In this document: positions 38,594-47,836 of the stretch, one piece after another | How the letters are laid out: the number at the start of each line of letters is the position of its first letter | How positions within the stretch are numbered: position 1 is the stretch's first letter | Origin: Tropicimonas_B omnivorans | GTDB lineage: Bacteria > Pseudomonadota > Alphaproteobacteria > Rhodobacterales > Rhodobacteraceae | DNA length: 64,000 bases | Direction: 5' to 3' | NCBI RefSeq assembly: GCF_031846565.1 | Contig: NZ_JAVRHL010000004.1 | Location: forward strand, 124,001 to 188,000 | Notes under the pieces: generated by a model | What the model was told of the DNA's origin: nothing | Seen by the model: only the letters and a program-made list of their open reading frames with translations | The model's database searches: none | Translations under genes and position numbers: made by a program

Positions 38594-39598
38594 ATGACCA
38601 AGTTCACATTCATCGCGGCGGCCCTTGCGACCGGCCTGAGCGCCGGCACCGCCTTCGCGGCCGACTACACGATCTCCGTCACGCTCGACACCAGCCCGCA
38701 GCACGTTCGGAACGTGTGGCTGAAGGACTTCGCCGAGGCGATCGAGGAGAGATCCGAGGGCCGCATGGAGCTCGAGATCTTCGAGGCGGCTGCGAAGTAC
38801 AAGGATAGCGAGGCCGCGGCGGCGGTTGCCCAGGGCGCCATCGACATGGCCATCCCGCAATACCAGCTGATCTCCCGCTTCGTGCCGGCCGCCGACTTCG
38901 AGCAGCTGCCGATGTTCTACGGCCTCGACCGCGACCAGATCTATGCCGTGGTGGACGGCGAGGTCGGCGACGAGCTGCACGCGAAGATCGAGGACAAGCT
39001 GCCCGTCGAGGTGCTCGGCCGCCCGATCGACCTCGGCTTCGGAACCGTCTTCTCCACCAGCGTGGACCTTCAGACCCCGGCCGACCTCGAAGGCCTCAAG
39101 GTGCGCGTCCCCGGCGGACCCGCTACGGTTCAGCGCTACGAGACCATGGGCTCGGTTCCCGTGCAGATCTCCTGGCCGGACGTGCCGCAGGCGCTCCAGA
39201 CCGGGACCGTCTCCTCGCTCTGGGCGACCCAGGAATCCGTGGCCTCGGCCAAGCTTTGGGACGCCGGCGTGAAATACGCCATGGAAGACCGTCAGGCCAT
39301 CGTCCAGTACGTGCCCCTGGTGAACCGCAGCGTCTTCGAAGGGCTCCCCGAGGACCTTCAGACCCTGTTCGTCGACACGTGGGACGAGATGGTCGACGGT
39401 CAGCGCGACTTCGCGGCCGAGCGGCAGGCCGATGCCCGCGAGCTGAACGCCGAGAACGGCATCCAGACATCCGATCCGAGCACCGAGGCCTTGAACGAGA
39501 TGCGGCAGACGCTGATGGCGGCGCAGCCCGCGCTCATCGACGTGCTCGGCATCGACCCGGCCTTCGTGGAGCGGATCTCCACCGTCGTCGGCGACTGA
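38594..39598 (+). CDS. TRAP transporter solute-binding protein (DctP type), second system
   Basis: A 334-residue periplasmic binding protein with signal peptide MTKFTFIAAALATGLS to AFAA. DYTISVTLDTSPQHVRNVW opens the mature part, and the carboxylate-clamp region LEGLKVRVPGGPATVQRY is typical of DctP proteins. The ATG at 38594 follows GGGAGGA. It leads a P-Q-M ordered operon, unlike the first TRAP set (Q-P-M). The substrate is probably an organic acid made available by the downstream hydrolase or tautomerase, which is inference. Confidence 0.88.
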   Translation: MTKFTFIAAALATGLSAGTAFAADYTISVTLDTSPQHVRNVWLKDFAEAIEERSEGRMELEIFEAAAKYKDSEAAAAVAQGAIDMAIPQYQLISRFVPAADFEQLPMFYGLDRDQIYAVVDGEVGDELHAKIEDKLPVEVLGRPIDLGFGTVFSTSVDLQTPADLEGLKVRVPGGPATVQRYETMGSVPVQISWPDVPQALQTGTVSSLWATQESVASAKLWDAGVKYAMEDRQAIVQYVPLVNRSVFEGLPEDLQTLFVDTWDEMVDGQRDFAAERQADARELNAENGIQTSDPSTEALNEMRQTLMAAQPALIDVLGIDPAFVERISTVVGD

Positions 39599-39614
39599 CG
39601 AAAGAGGCATCGCG

Positions 39615-40088
39615 ATGAAGACCATCCTCATCGGACTGGAGACCGGCGCGACCGGTCTCCTCGCCCTCGCGGCGGCATTGCTGACGGTCAGCGAATCCGT
39701 CCTGCGCTACGTCGCGCCGGCGCGACTGCCCGACTGGGGCGCCGAGGTGACCGTCTACCTCATCGGCTGGGCGGTGATGCTGAGCGCGAGCCGCCTGATC
39801 CGCGACAAGATGCACGTCAGCGTCGAAATGCTCGTCGATACCCTATCGCCGCGCATCCAGCTGGCCCTGCGGCTCTTCTCCTGCGTCTTCGGGGTCTGCA
39901 TCGCGGCCTGCATCGCCTATGCGGGTTGGCTCATGGTCGACTTCGCCGTCCTCCTCGGGGAGCGGTCCGACAGCTCCATCCGGTTTCCAATGTGGGGCTA
40001 CTACTCCGCGATCCCGGTGGGCTTCGGCCTCTGCGCGGCAACCTACCTCTGGCAGATCGTCCTCATCGCAACCGGGCGTGAGGGCTGA
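39615..40088 (+). CDS. TRAP transporter small membrane subunit (DctQ type), second system
   Basis: A 157-residue protein with four membrane segments. The family core WGAEVTVYLIGWAVMLSAS and RDKMHVSVEMLV is clear. It begins 16 bp after the binding protein and ends 3 bp before the large subunit, so the three are translated together. It acts with DctM as the membrane part of a sodium-coupled carboxylate importer. Confidence 0.87.
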   Translation: MKTILIGLETGATGLLALAAALLTVSESVLRYVAPARLPDWGAEVTVYLIGWAVMLSASRLIRDKMHVSVEMLVDTLSPRIQLALRLFSCVFGVCIAACIAYAGWLMVDFAVLLGERSDSSIRFPMWGYYSAIPVGFGLCAATYLWQIVLIATGREG

Positions 40089-40091
40089 TCC

Positions 40092-41375
40092 ATGCTGCTG
40101 ACAACCGCTCTCGTCCTGTTCTTCGCGCTGCTGCTGATCGGAGTTCCGATCTACCTGGTGCTCTCCGGCCTCGCCGTCATGGTGTGGCTCGTCGAGGGGG
40201 ACCCGCTGGTCGCGCTCGGGCAGCAATACGCCAACCATCTCAATTCCTATACGCTCGTGGCGATCCCGCTCTTCGTCATCGCCGCGACGTTCATGCAGCG
40301 CGGCGGCGTCGCCCGGGCGCTGATCGACATGGCCTCCGCCTGGGTCGGCCGGACGCGGGGTGCGCTCGGGATCGTCTGCATCCTCGCCACCGCCCTCTTC
40401 GCGGCGATTTCCGGCTCTTCCGTGGCAACGGCGCTCGCGATCGGCGCGGTGCTGATCCCCGCCATGAAGGAACGCGGCTACCCGATCTCCTTCGCGACGG
40501 GCACCATCGGCGCCGGCGGCACGCTCGGCATCCTGATCCCGCCGTCCCTCGCGATGCTGATCTACGGCATCATCGTCGACGAATCCGTCCCGCGGCTGTT
40601 CCTGGCCGGCGTCATTCCGGGACTGATGCAGGCCGCCCTTCTGATGACCTACGTCCGCTACTACGCGGTGCGTCACGACCTGCCCGTCGAGGACCCGATC
40701 GACCGGGGACAATTCCTGCGGGCGAACCTGAATGCCCTTCCGGCGCTTCTCGTGCCCATCATCATCCTCGGCGGTATCTATTCGGGCCTCGTCACGATCT
40801 CCGAGGCGGCGGGCCTCTCCGCCGTGGTGGCGCTCGTCGTGTCGCTGCTGTTCTACCGGGAGATCAGGCTGCGGGACGTGCTGCCGATCCTCGCCGACGG
40901 CGTGCGGCAGACCGGCGTCATCATCTTCATCGTGCTGGCCGCGCTCACCTTCGCGCACTGGCTGACCGGGGCGGGCGTCACGCGGGCGCTGGTGGGCTTC
41001 ATCGACCGGATGGACCTGAACGCATGGCAGTTCCTGATCGCCGCGAACCTCATCATGTTCGTCCTCGGGATGTTCCTGGAGGTGATCTCGGTCATCCTCA
41101 TCTTCGTGCCGCTCATCGTTCCGGTGCTGCTGCAACTCGGCATCGATCCGATCCACTTCGGCGTGATCCTCGTGGTGAACATGGAGATCGCCCTGCTCAC
41201 GCCGCCCGTCGGGCTGAACCTCTTCGTTCTGAAGTCGGTGGCGGATACCGGGATCGACAAGGTGATCCGGGGGGTGGCTCCGTATATCGGGCTGATGCTC
41301 GTGCTGCTCGTCTTCCTCACGTTCGTGCCGGCCGCATCCACGTGGCTGCCCGATCTCGTCTTCGGTGCAAGGTAA
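40092..41375 (+). CDS. TRAP transporter large permease (DctM type), second system
   Basis: A 427-residue membrane protein, the transport subunit. LIGVPIYLVLSGLAVM at the N-terminus, ISGSSVATALAIGAVLIPAM in the middle and ALLTPPVGLNLFVLKSVA near the end are the usual DctM signatures. It is followed after 12 bp by the tautomerase-like gene, so the import and processing functions appear to share one transcript under LysR control. Confidence 0.89.
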   Translation: MLLTTALVLFFALLLIGVPIYLVLSGLAVMVWLVEGDPLVALGQQYANHLNSYTLVAIPLFVIAATFMQRGGVARALIDMASAWVGRTRGALGIVCILATALFAAISGSSVATALAIGAVLIPAMKERGYPISFATGTIGAGGTLGILIPPSLAMLIYGIIVDESVPRLFLAGVIPGLMQAALLMTYVRYYAVRHDLPVEDPIDRGQFLRANLNALPALLVPIIILGGIYSGLVTISEAAGLSAVVALVVSLLFYREIRLRDVLPILADGVRQTGVIIFIVLAALTFAHWLTGAGVTRALVGFIDRMDLNAWQFLIAANLIMFVLGMFLEVISVILIFVPLIVPVLLQLGIDPIHFGVILVVNMEIALLTPPVGLNLFVLKSVADTGIDKVIRGVAPYIGLMLVLLVFLTFVPAASTWLPDLVFGAR

Positions 41376-41387
41376 GGGGGACAGGAC

Positions 41388-41738
41388 ATGCCCATCGCAC
41401 ACATCACGGTCGCGCCGGATCTCTCCGGCACGGTCGCCGAGCAGGGGGCCGCGCTGACGAAAGGCGTCACGGACATCCTGACCGCCGGCCTCGGCGCGCG
41501 GGCGGAGCTCGTCCAGATCGGCATCACGGCGGCCCTGACCGCGCCCGGCGGCTGCGACGTCCTCTGCGTCGTCCATCACCGCGGGTCGGAACAGCGCAGC
41601 ATGGCGGTCCGCAGCGATGTCGCGCAAGCCCTGCACGATCTGCTGCGGGACGCGACGGATCGCACGACCCGCGTCCGCCTGATCGCCCTGGGGCCGGATG
41701 ATATCGCGGCCGCCGACAGCCCGGAGGCCCTGGCATGA
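41388..41738 (+). CDS. Tautomerase-superfamily protein
   Basis: A 116-residue protein starting MPIAHITVAPD. After removal of Met the N-terminal proline would be the general base that defines the 4-oxalocrotonate tautomerase superfamily. Its length matches longer members such as MSAD- or CHMI-like proteins rather than the 62-residue enzymes. The helix and second strand (LTKGVTDILTAGLG, VQIGITAALTAPGG) fit the beta-alpha-beta fold. The stop overlaps the hydrolase start by 4 bp. It probably isomerises or hydrates an unsaturated acid released by the neighbouring hydrolase; the substrate is unknown. Confidence 0.65.
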   Translation: MPIAHITVAPDLSGTVAEQGAALTKGVTDILTAGLGARAELVQIGITAALTAPGGCDVLCVVHHRGSEQRSMAVRSDVAQALHDLLRDATDRTTRVRLIALGPDDIAAADSPEALA

Positions 41739-42727
41739 GCGAGACCGCGATCCGCCTTCGCGACATCCGGTCCTTTCACGTCGGCGGGCAGACCGTCGAG
41801 CTGACCGGGCAGCCGCAGCAGACGGTCCGGGTCTCCCCCGATGCCGCGCCGCGGACCGTGGATCTCAACGGGCAGTACATCACCGGGCAGCTCTACGCGC
41901 AGCACTTCATGCTGGAGCGGCCGCGAAGCGACGTGCCCGTGCTGTTCTGGCATGGCGGGGCGATGACCGGTGTCACCTGGGAAACCACGCCGGACGGCCG
42001 GCCCGGCTGGGCGCAGATGCTGCTGCGAGAGGGCCGCGACGTGGTCGTCTCCGACGCGGTGGAACGCGGCCGCTCCTCCTGGTCGCCCTATCCGCAGATC
42101 TACGACACGGCCCCGCTCTTCCGCACCGCCGAAGACGCCTGGTACCTCTTCCGCATGGGCACCGCCGACGGCTTCTCCAGCGATCCCGCGGCGCGCAGGC
42201 CGTTCCCGCGCCAGCGCTTCCCCGTTGCCCGGTTCGATCAGCTCTGCGCGCAGTTCGTGCCGCGCTGGACCTCGAATGCCGACGCTTCCATCGCGGCCTA
42301 CAGCGAACTGGTCTCGGGGTTCGACCGGGTGGTCATCGTGGCGCATTCGCAGGGCGGCTGGTTCGCGCAGCGCGTCGCCGCGCAATTGCCCGACCGGATC
42401 GAAGCCATCGTGCTCCTCGAGCCCGCCGGCGCGCCGCAGATGGACGAGGCGCAGCTTCGGGCCTGTGCAGCGGTGCCGCATCTCTACGTCTGGGGCGACT
42501 ACTGCGACGATCACCCGGCCTGGGCGACGTACAAGTCCGATGCGATCGCGCATTCCGAGAAGCTCCGGGCCCTTGGCGGGACCGCGTCCCATCTCGATCT
42601 GCCGGAGCGCGGGATCAGGGGCAATTCCCACATGCCGATGATGGACGACAATTCCGGCGACGTTCTGTCGCTGGTCTCGGACTGGCTGGCCACGCAGCCC
42701 TCTCGCGAGGCGGCCGAAGCCCACTAG
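41735..42727 (+). CDS. Alpha/beta-fold hydrolase (esterase-like)
   Basis: A 330-residue alpha/beta hydrolase without a signal peptide. The nucleophile elbow is VAHSQGGWFAQ. An oxyanion segment FWHGGAMTGVTWETTPDG (about residues 70-88) and a catalytic His near GIRGNSHMPM complete the triad. This WHGGxMTGxxWExTPDG pattern is shared with a group of lactone/ester hydrolases. It is the last gene of the second TRAP operon, followed by a terminator-like hairpin. It probably cleaves an ester, lactone or ring-fission product for the tautomerase; that partnership is inferred. Confidence 0.78.
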   Translation: MSETAIRLRDIRSFHVGGQTVELTGQPQQTVRVSPDAAPRTVDLNGQYITGQLYAQHFMLERPRSDVPVLFWHGGAMTGVTWETTPDGRPGWAQMLLREGRDVVVSDAVERGRSSWSPYPQIYDTAPLFRTAEDAWYLFRMGTADGFSSDPAARRPFPRQRFPVARFDQLCAQFVPRWTSNADASIAAYSELVSGFDRVVIVAHSQGGWFAQRVAAQLPDRIEAIVLLEPAGAPQMDEAQLRACAAVPHLYVWGDYCDDHPAWATYKSDAIAHSEKLRALGGTASHLDLPERGIRGNSHMPMMDDNSGDVLSLVSDWLATQPSREAAEAH

Positions 42728-42785
42728 CCGCCAAGCGAACGTCCGCTCGTCGTCGGCGCCCGGCGGGGAGGGCGCCGCTGCACGG

Positions 42786-42809
42786 GCCCGGCGCCTGATT
42801 GCGCCGGGC
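42786..42809 (+). terminator. Hairpin ending the second TRAP operon
   Basis: GCCCGGCGC (42786-42794) and GCGCCGGGC (42801-42809) form a perfect 9-bp stem with a CTGATT loop, 58 bp after the hydrolase stop codon. No T-tract follows. It sits in the 219-bp gap before the exporter operon and is the best candidate for transcription termination there. Confidence 0.5.
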
Positions 42810-42946
42810 GGGGCCAGATGGCAGTAACGCCCGGAGTGCCCGGACGGGGATCCCGGCGATCCCGGCTTCCCCGAACGCGCCCCGGCCGCGCCAGCGCGCC
42901 CCGGCATCCGGGCCGACAGGATCGCCTGCAGCGAGGACAGACCAGC

Positions 42947-44797
42947 ATGACCCGGCACCAAGAGGCCGCGGCGGACACCCGGATGGAGTTCCGCAGAACG
43001 GCCGCCGTCGATCGGCAGGCAGGCCTGGGCGCCATCGCCCGCATCACGCGGATGTGCTTCCGCTACCCGTGGCGCGCCGGGCTCGCCATGGCCGCGACTT
43101 TGCCTGCGGTGTGCATGCAGCTCGCGATCCCGGTCATCCTGGGGCGAGCGGTGGACCAGACGCTCGCGATGGACAGCGATGACCCCGATCTGCGTGCGCT
43201 GACCCTCATCGCGCTGACGCTGCTCGTCGTCAGCATCCTGCGCGGGGTCTTCACGCTGGTGCAGAACTACGCCGCTGAATCGGTCGGACATGCCCTGGCG
43301 AAGGATCTCCGCGAGGCGATCTACGACAAGATTCAGCGGTTGCCCTTTTCCTTCCACGACCGCACCCATTCGGGCGATCTGATCACCGTCGGGATGCTCG
43401 ATCTCGAAGGGGTGCGGATGTATTTCTCGACCGCGCTGGTGCGGACGCTGCTGCTGACGCTGCTGATCGGCATAGGCGCCGTGATGCTCCTGCGCACCGA
43501 CGCGATCCTCGGCCTCCTGGCGCTCTCCTTCGTGCCCTTCGCCGCGTGGCGCAGCTCGGTCATGCAGCTGACGCTGAGGCGCACCTGGCTGATCTTGCAG
43601 GAGAAGCTCGGCGTCCTCAGCCAGAAGATGGAGGAGAATCTCGCCGGCATCCGCGTCGTCCGGGCCTTCGCCGCCCAGGATCACGAGATGGCCAGGTTCG
43701 ACGCCTCCTCCCGCGAGGCGCTGGAGTACAGCCACCAGCGGATCGACGTGCGGGTCCGCAGCACCTCGGCCATGACGCTCGCCTTCTTCGCGGCGATGGG
43801 GCTGGTCCTGCTCTACGGCGGACGGCAGGTCGCGGCGGGGGAGATCACGGTCGGCACGCTGGCGACGTTCCTGACCTTCATGACCATCCTGCAGATGCCG
43901 GTCCGCCAACTGGGATTGATGGTGAACGGCTATGCCCGCGCCTCGACCTGCGGCAGCCGCCTCTTCCAGCTGATGGATGCGCCGGTCGAGATCGCCGATG
44001 TGGGCGGCGCGCGGGACCTCGAGATCACCGAGGGCACTCTCCGGCTCGACAATGTGGGCTTCGCCTACCGGGAGCAGGGCGCAGGGCCGGTCGTCTCCGG
44101 CATCTCGTTCGAGGCAAGGCGCGGTGAGACGATCGGGATCCTCGGCGCGCCCGGCGCGGGCAAGACCTCCCTGATGCAGCTCCTGCCGCGCTTCTATGAC
44201 GTGACCGAAGGCGCGATCACCATCGACGGTCAGGACATCCGCGACGTGACCCTCTCCTCCGTCCGGCAGGCGGTGGCCATCGTGCAGCAGGACAGCTTCC
44301 TCTTCACGACGTCGATCGAGAACAACATCGCCTATGCCTCGCCCTTCGCCGACGACCGCCGGATCCGCGGCGTCGCCGACAGCGCACAGCTGCACGACTA
44401 CGTCCTCGGCCTGCCGCAGCAATATTCCACCGTGGTGGGGGAGCGGGGCGTGTCGCTGTCGGGGGGGCAGCGCCAGCGCCTCTCCATCGCGCGCACGCTG
44501 ATGGCGGAGCCCGCCGTCCTGATCTTCGACGACAGCACCGCGGCCATCGATGCCGGCACCGAGAGCCGCATCCGCGCGGCCCTGCGCGATCATGGCAAGG
44601 GGTGCGTCACCCTCATCGTCGCGCATCGCCTTGCGAGCCTCAAACATGCCGACCGGATTCTCTTCATGCAGGACGGACGTATCGTCGAGCACGGAACGCA
44701 TGCCGAGCTCCTCGCCCTCGGAGGGCGCTACAAGGCGCTCCACGATCTGCAGATGAACCCCGAGCCGGACGTTCTGGAACAGGAGGCGAGCCGATGA
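42947..44797 (+). CDS. Heterodimeric ABC exporter half with a degenerate ATP site
   Basis: A 616-residue fused membrane/ATPase protein. About six transmembrane helices (residues 40-325) precede the ATPase with Walker A GAPGAGKTS, signature LSGGQRQR and H-loop AHRLAS. Walker B reads VLIFDDSTAAIDA, with Asp in place of the catalytic Glu, as in the non-catalytic partner of BmrC/D- or TM287/288-type exporters. It overlaps the next gene by 4 bp. The two are expected to form one exporter for a hydrophobic compound or lipid. Its start ATG at 42947 follows GAGGACAG. Confidence 0.87.
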   Translation: MTRHQEAAADTRMEFRRTAAVDRQAGLGAIARITRMCFRYPWRAGLAMAATLPAVCMQLAIPVILGRAVDQTLAMDSDDPDLRALTLIALTLLVVSILRGVFTLVQNYAAESVGHALAKDLREAIYDKIQRLPFSFHDRTHSGDLITVGMLDLEGVRMYFSTALVRTLLLTLLIGIGAVMLLRTDAILGLLALSFVPFAAWRSSVMQLTLRRTWLILQEKLGVLSQKMEENLAGIRVVRAFAAQDHEMARFDASSREALEYSHQRIDVRVRSTSAMTLAFFAAMGLVLLYGGRQVAAGEITVGTLATFLTFMTILQMPVRQLGLMVNGYARASTCGSRLFQLMDAPVEIADVGGARDLEITEGTLRLDNVGFAYREQGAGPVVSGISFEARRGETIGILGAPGAGKTSLMQLLPRFYDVTEGAITIDGQDIRDVTLSSVRQAVAIVQQDSFLFTTSIENNIAYASPFADDRRIRGVADSAQLHDYVLGLPQQYSTVVGERGVSLSGGQRQRLSIARTLMAEPAVLIFDDSTAAIDAGTESRIRAALRDHGKGCVTLIVAHRLASLKHADRILFMQDGRIVEHGTHAELLALGGRYKALHDLQMNPEPDVLEQEASR

Positions 44798-46686
44798 GCC
44801 CGAATGGTCAGGCCGAGCCGCGCGATCCCCATGCCGACGGCCGCCCGAGGATGCGCGCCGTCGTGGGCTCCACCCGGGTCGAGGAAGAGATCTTCGGCCG
44901 GGTGTTCGACGGCAAGGTCGTCCGCCGCCTCTGGACGTTCGTCGCCCCGTACAAGGGGCGCGTCCGGATCGCCGTCGGCGCCGTTCTGGTCTTCACCCTC
45001 TCGCAGCTCCTGATCCCCCTTCTGATCCGCTATGCCATCGACTACGGCATGGCGCCGGGTGCGCCGGGGTGGCTTCTGGCCGGCATCGTCGCCCTTTTCG
45101 CGCTGGTCATCGCCGTCAATTACGGCGCCTCGCTCCTGCAGGAACGCATTACCGGGCAAGTGGCCGAGAACGTCCTGTTCGATATCCGCCGCAAGATGTT
45201 CGGCCACCTGCAGCACGTCTCGCTGACCTTCATGGACCAGACCGAGGTCGGACGGCTGATGTCCCGCCTGCAGGGCGACGTGAACTCGATGCAGGAGTTT
45301 CTCGAAACGTCGGTCCAGTCCGTCGGCGATATCGCCCTGCTGATCGGGATCGTCGCGGTCATGCTCTGGCTGGACTGGCAGCTCGCGCTTCTGGTGCTGA
45401 TGGTCCTGCCGATCCTGCTGGTGGTGCGGGTGTTGTGGCTGGCGCGGGCGCGGTCCGCCTTCATGGCGGCGCACGAGGCCAACTCGGTCACGAACGGGGC
45501 GCTGTCGGAGGCGATCCACGGTGTCCGTGCGATCCAGGCGACGCGCCGCGAAGGGCTGAATGCGGAGCTCTACGCGGAGCTGACCGAGCGGACCTGGCGC
45601 TCGCAACTGCGGGCCTCGCGCCTTGCGCAGGTCATGATCCCCATCGTCGATACGCTGACCGGCATCGCGATGGCGGTGGTCGTGGTGGCGGGGGGGCTGA
45701 TGGTCGTCTCGGGGCGGATCGAGGTCGGCGCCATGGTGGCGTTCCTATTCTACATCCAGCGGTTCTTCGACCCGATCCGCTCGCTGACGATGCAGTACTC
45801 GGTCATGCAGCGGGCGATGGCGTCCGGGCACCGCCTGACGGAGGTCCTGGACGTCGAGGTTGACGTGGAGGACGCGCCGGATGCCGTTGCGCTCGGTCCG
45901 CAGGATGACGCCTCGGTCGAGTTCAGGGGCGTCACATTCGGCTACGATCCCGCGCACCCGGTCCTCAAGGACGTCAGCTTCTCCGTGGCAAGCGGCGAGA
46001 GGGTCGCGCTGGTCGGGCCGACGGGGTCCGGGAAATCCAGCTCGATCTCCCTGATCCACCGCTTCTACGACGTGCAGGACGGGTCCGTCCGCGTGGGCGG
46101 GCACGACGTGAGGGACGTTACCCAGGAGAGCCTCGGTCGGCATATCGCCATGGTCCTGCAGGAGCCGTACCTCTTCACCGGCACGGTCATGGAGAACATC
46201 CGCTATTCCTCGCACTGGGCCAGCGATACGGACGTGACCGAGGCCGCGAAGGCCGTCGGCGCGCACGACTTCGTCGAAGCGATGCCGCTCGGCTACGACA
46301 CCCTTCTCGACGAGCGCGGCTCCAACCTCAGCCTCGGGCAACGGCAACTTCTCAGCTTCGCCCGCGCCCTCGCTGCCGATGCGAGGATCCTGGTGCTGGA
46401 CGAGGCGACGGCGAATATCGACAGCTACACCGAGCTGCAGATCCAGAAGGCGTTGCAGAAGTTGCTCGAGGGGCGGACGGGCCTCGTCATCGCGCACAGG
46501 CTCGCCACGATCCGTAACGCGGACCGCATCGTCGTGCTGCAACAAGGGGTGAAAATCGAGGAGGGCGACCACGATGCGCTGATGGCGCGGCAGGGGCTCT
46601 ACTCAAAGCTCTTCACCCTGAACCATGCCAGCTTCGACGACATCGCGGAGGACCTGGACGAGGAAGAGCGCAAGGTCGCGACCTGA
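44794..46686 (+). CDS. Heterodimeric ABC exporter half with the catalytic ATP site
   Basis: A 630-residue fused membrane/ATPase protein. Six helices follow a cytosolic N-terminal stretch of about 50 residues. The ATPase has Walker A GPTGSGKSS, Walker B ILVLDEATANIDS with the catalytic Glu and the H-loop AHRLAT. Its signature is NLSLGQRQLL instead of LSGGQ. The pairing of Asp Walker B in the first subunit with a divergent signature here is just what heterodimeric exporters show, since both lie in the same composite degenerate site. The cargo is unknown. Confidence 0.87.
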   Translation: MSPNGQAEPRDPHADGRPRMRAVVGSTRVEEEIFGRVFDGKVVRRLWTFVAPYKGRVRIAVGAVLVFTLSQLLIPLLIRYAIDYGMAPGAPGWLLAGIVALFALVIAVNYGASLLQERITGQVAENVLFDIRRKMFGHLQHVSLTFMDQTEVGRLMSRLQGDVNSMQEFLETSVQSVGDIALLIGIVAVMLWLDWQLALLVLMVLPILLVVRVLWLARARSAFMAAHEANSVTNGALSEAIHGVRAIQATRREGLNAELYAELTERTWRSQLRASRLAQVMIPIVDTLTGIAMAVVVVAGGLMVVSGRIEVGAMVAFLFYIQRFFDPIRSLTMQYSVMQRAMASGHRLTEVLDVEVDVEDAPDAVALGPQDDASVEFRGVTFGYDPAHPVLKDVSFSVASGERVALVGPTGSGKSSSISLIHRFYDVQDGSVRVGGHDVRDVTQESLGRHIAMVLQEPYLFTGTVMENIRYSSHWASDTDVTEAAKAVGAHDFVEAMPLGYDTLLDERGSNLSLGQRQLLSFARALAADARILVLDEATANIDSYTELQIQKALQKLLEGRTGLVIAHRLATIRNADRIVVLQQGVKIEEGDHDALMARQGLYSKLFTLNHASFDDIAEDLDEEERKVAT

Positions 46687-46839
46687 GGCATCGTCCGGCG
46701 GCCTCGGCCCGCGGTGCTGTCCGGGGCGGCTGGGAGGCGGCCGGGTCATGTCGGTCCGGTCGCCCCTCTTGGTCTCAGGGGAACGCGAGCTGTTCGCGGG
46801 CCACGGGCGCCCGGCAACGAGGCGGGGCGCCAGCGTCGA

Positions 46840-47259
46840 TCACGCGGTCGCCGTATCCACGTGGAGCCGGACGTCGATGTTGCCGCGGGTCGCGTTGGAA
46901 TAGGGGCAGACCTCGTGTGTCGCCTCCACGAGTTTCCGCGCGTCATCCTCGGGCATGCCGGGCAGATGCGCCGTGATGTCGAGATCGAGGGCGTAGCCGC
47001 CTTCGCTGCGCTGCCCGATCCCGACCGCGACCGAGGTCTTCGACGCGCTGGCGTCGAGGCCGAGCTGCTTGGCCGTCATCTCCATCGCGCTGTCGAAACA
47101 GGCGGCGTAGCCGAGCGCGAAGAGCTGCTCGGGATTGGTTCCCTCATCGCCGCTGCCGGGGCGCGCCATCTGGACGGAGTAGCTGCCGTCTTCCAGCGAC
47201 GAGGTGCCGGTGCGGCCGCCGGATGCCGAGGCCTCGGTCTTGTAGAAAATCTTCATCAT
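46840..47259 (-). CDS. Organic hydroperoxide reductase (Ohr/OsmC family)
   Basis: A 139-residue OsmC-fold peroxidase that reduces organic hydroperoxides with a Cys pair and lipoyl-type reductants. The catalytic and resolving cysteines are in YAACFDSAM (Cys54) and HEVCPYSNATRGN (Cys118), and the activating Arg lies in GGRTGTS. Length is normal for Ohr. No OhrR-type (MarR) repressor is adjacent; the TetR gene 577 bp away on the other strand may or may not control it. Confidence 0.9.
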   Translation of the reverse strand: MMKIFYKTEASASGGRTGTSSLEDGSYSVQMARPGSGDEGTNPEQLFALGYAACFDSAMEMTAKQLGLDASASKTSVAVGIGQRSEGGYALDLDITAHLPGMPEDDARKLVEATHEVCPYSNATRGNIDVRLHVDTATA

Positions 47260-47836
47260 CTGTCCTTTCGTCGAACGGCTGACCCGCCATGGTTCTGGAA
47301 CGGGTCCGAGGGTGTCGATCGCGCCGCCCCAAGGCTTGCCCGTTGGCGCTCATGCCGGGACGCGCGCCTGTGCATCGATGTCGGTTCGATCGGGCGAGCC
47401 TTCAAGACCGCCCGTCGCGGCAACGACGAACACGTCGTGACACGCAGAGGAGCAGGTTCGCTCGGACCCGCAATGGCGGCGGAACGACCGCTTCGGGCAT
47501 CTCGGCCGTTCCGGGACATTCGCTCCGCCGCGCGTCGGCGAGCCGGCCCCGGTGTCGCGCTTTTTTCGGCACGGTTTCATCCCGTACCGCCGGCTCGCGG
47601 ATGATGTCATCGGGATCATGTTCAGCCTGAGCCGGCCGCATCTCCACGTGCCGGGCGCTCGGAGGCCGCATCGGATTTGCGGCCGTCGCCACGAAGAAGA
47701 CTGGCAAGAGCGTGGCTCAGTCGGAAAAACGTAGTATTCCGTTCAGCAGTCATCGGGGGGAGGGAGATCCCCACGGGGGGACTTCGCATATTTTGCACGA
47801 TGTGCAGTATGGAGCGATGACGGATTGAGAGGTAGT
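47260..47836. promoter_or_regulatory. Divergent control region between Ohr and TetR genes
   Basis: 577 bp with no convincing gene. Near the TetR start, TGCAC (47794-47798) and GTGCA (47802-47806) form an inverted repeat with a 3-bp spacer in an AT-richer stretch, a plausible TetR operator. A CATATTTT sequence adjoins it. Further upstream only non-coding GC-rich sequence was seen; the long frames there look like chance frames. Confidence 0.35.

Noticed and set aside
47289..47707. Frames on both strands in the Ohr-TetR gap
   Set aside because: Arg/Ser-rich with no motif or start signal; the gap is treated as non-coding.
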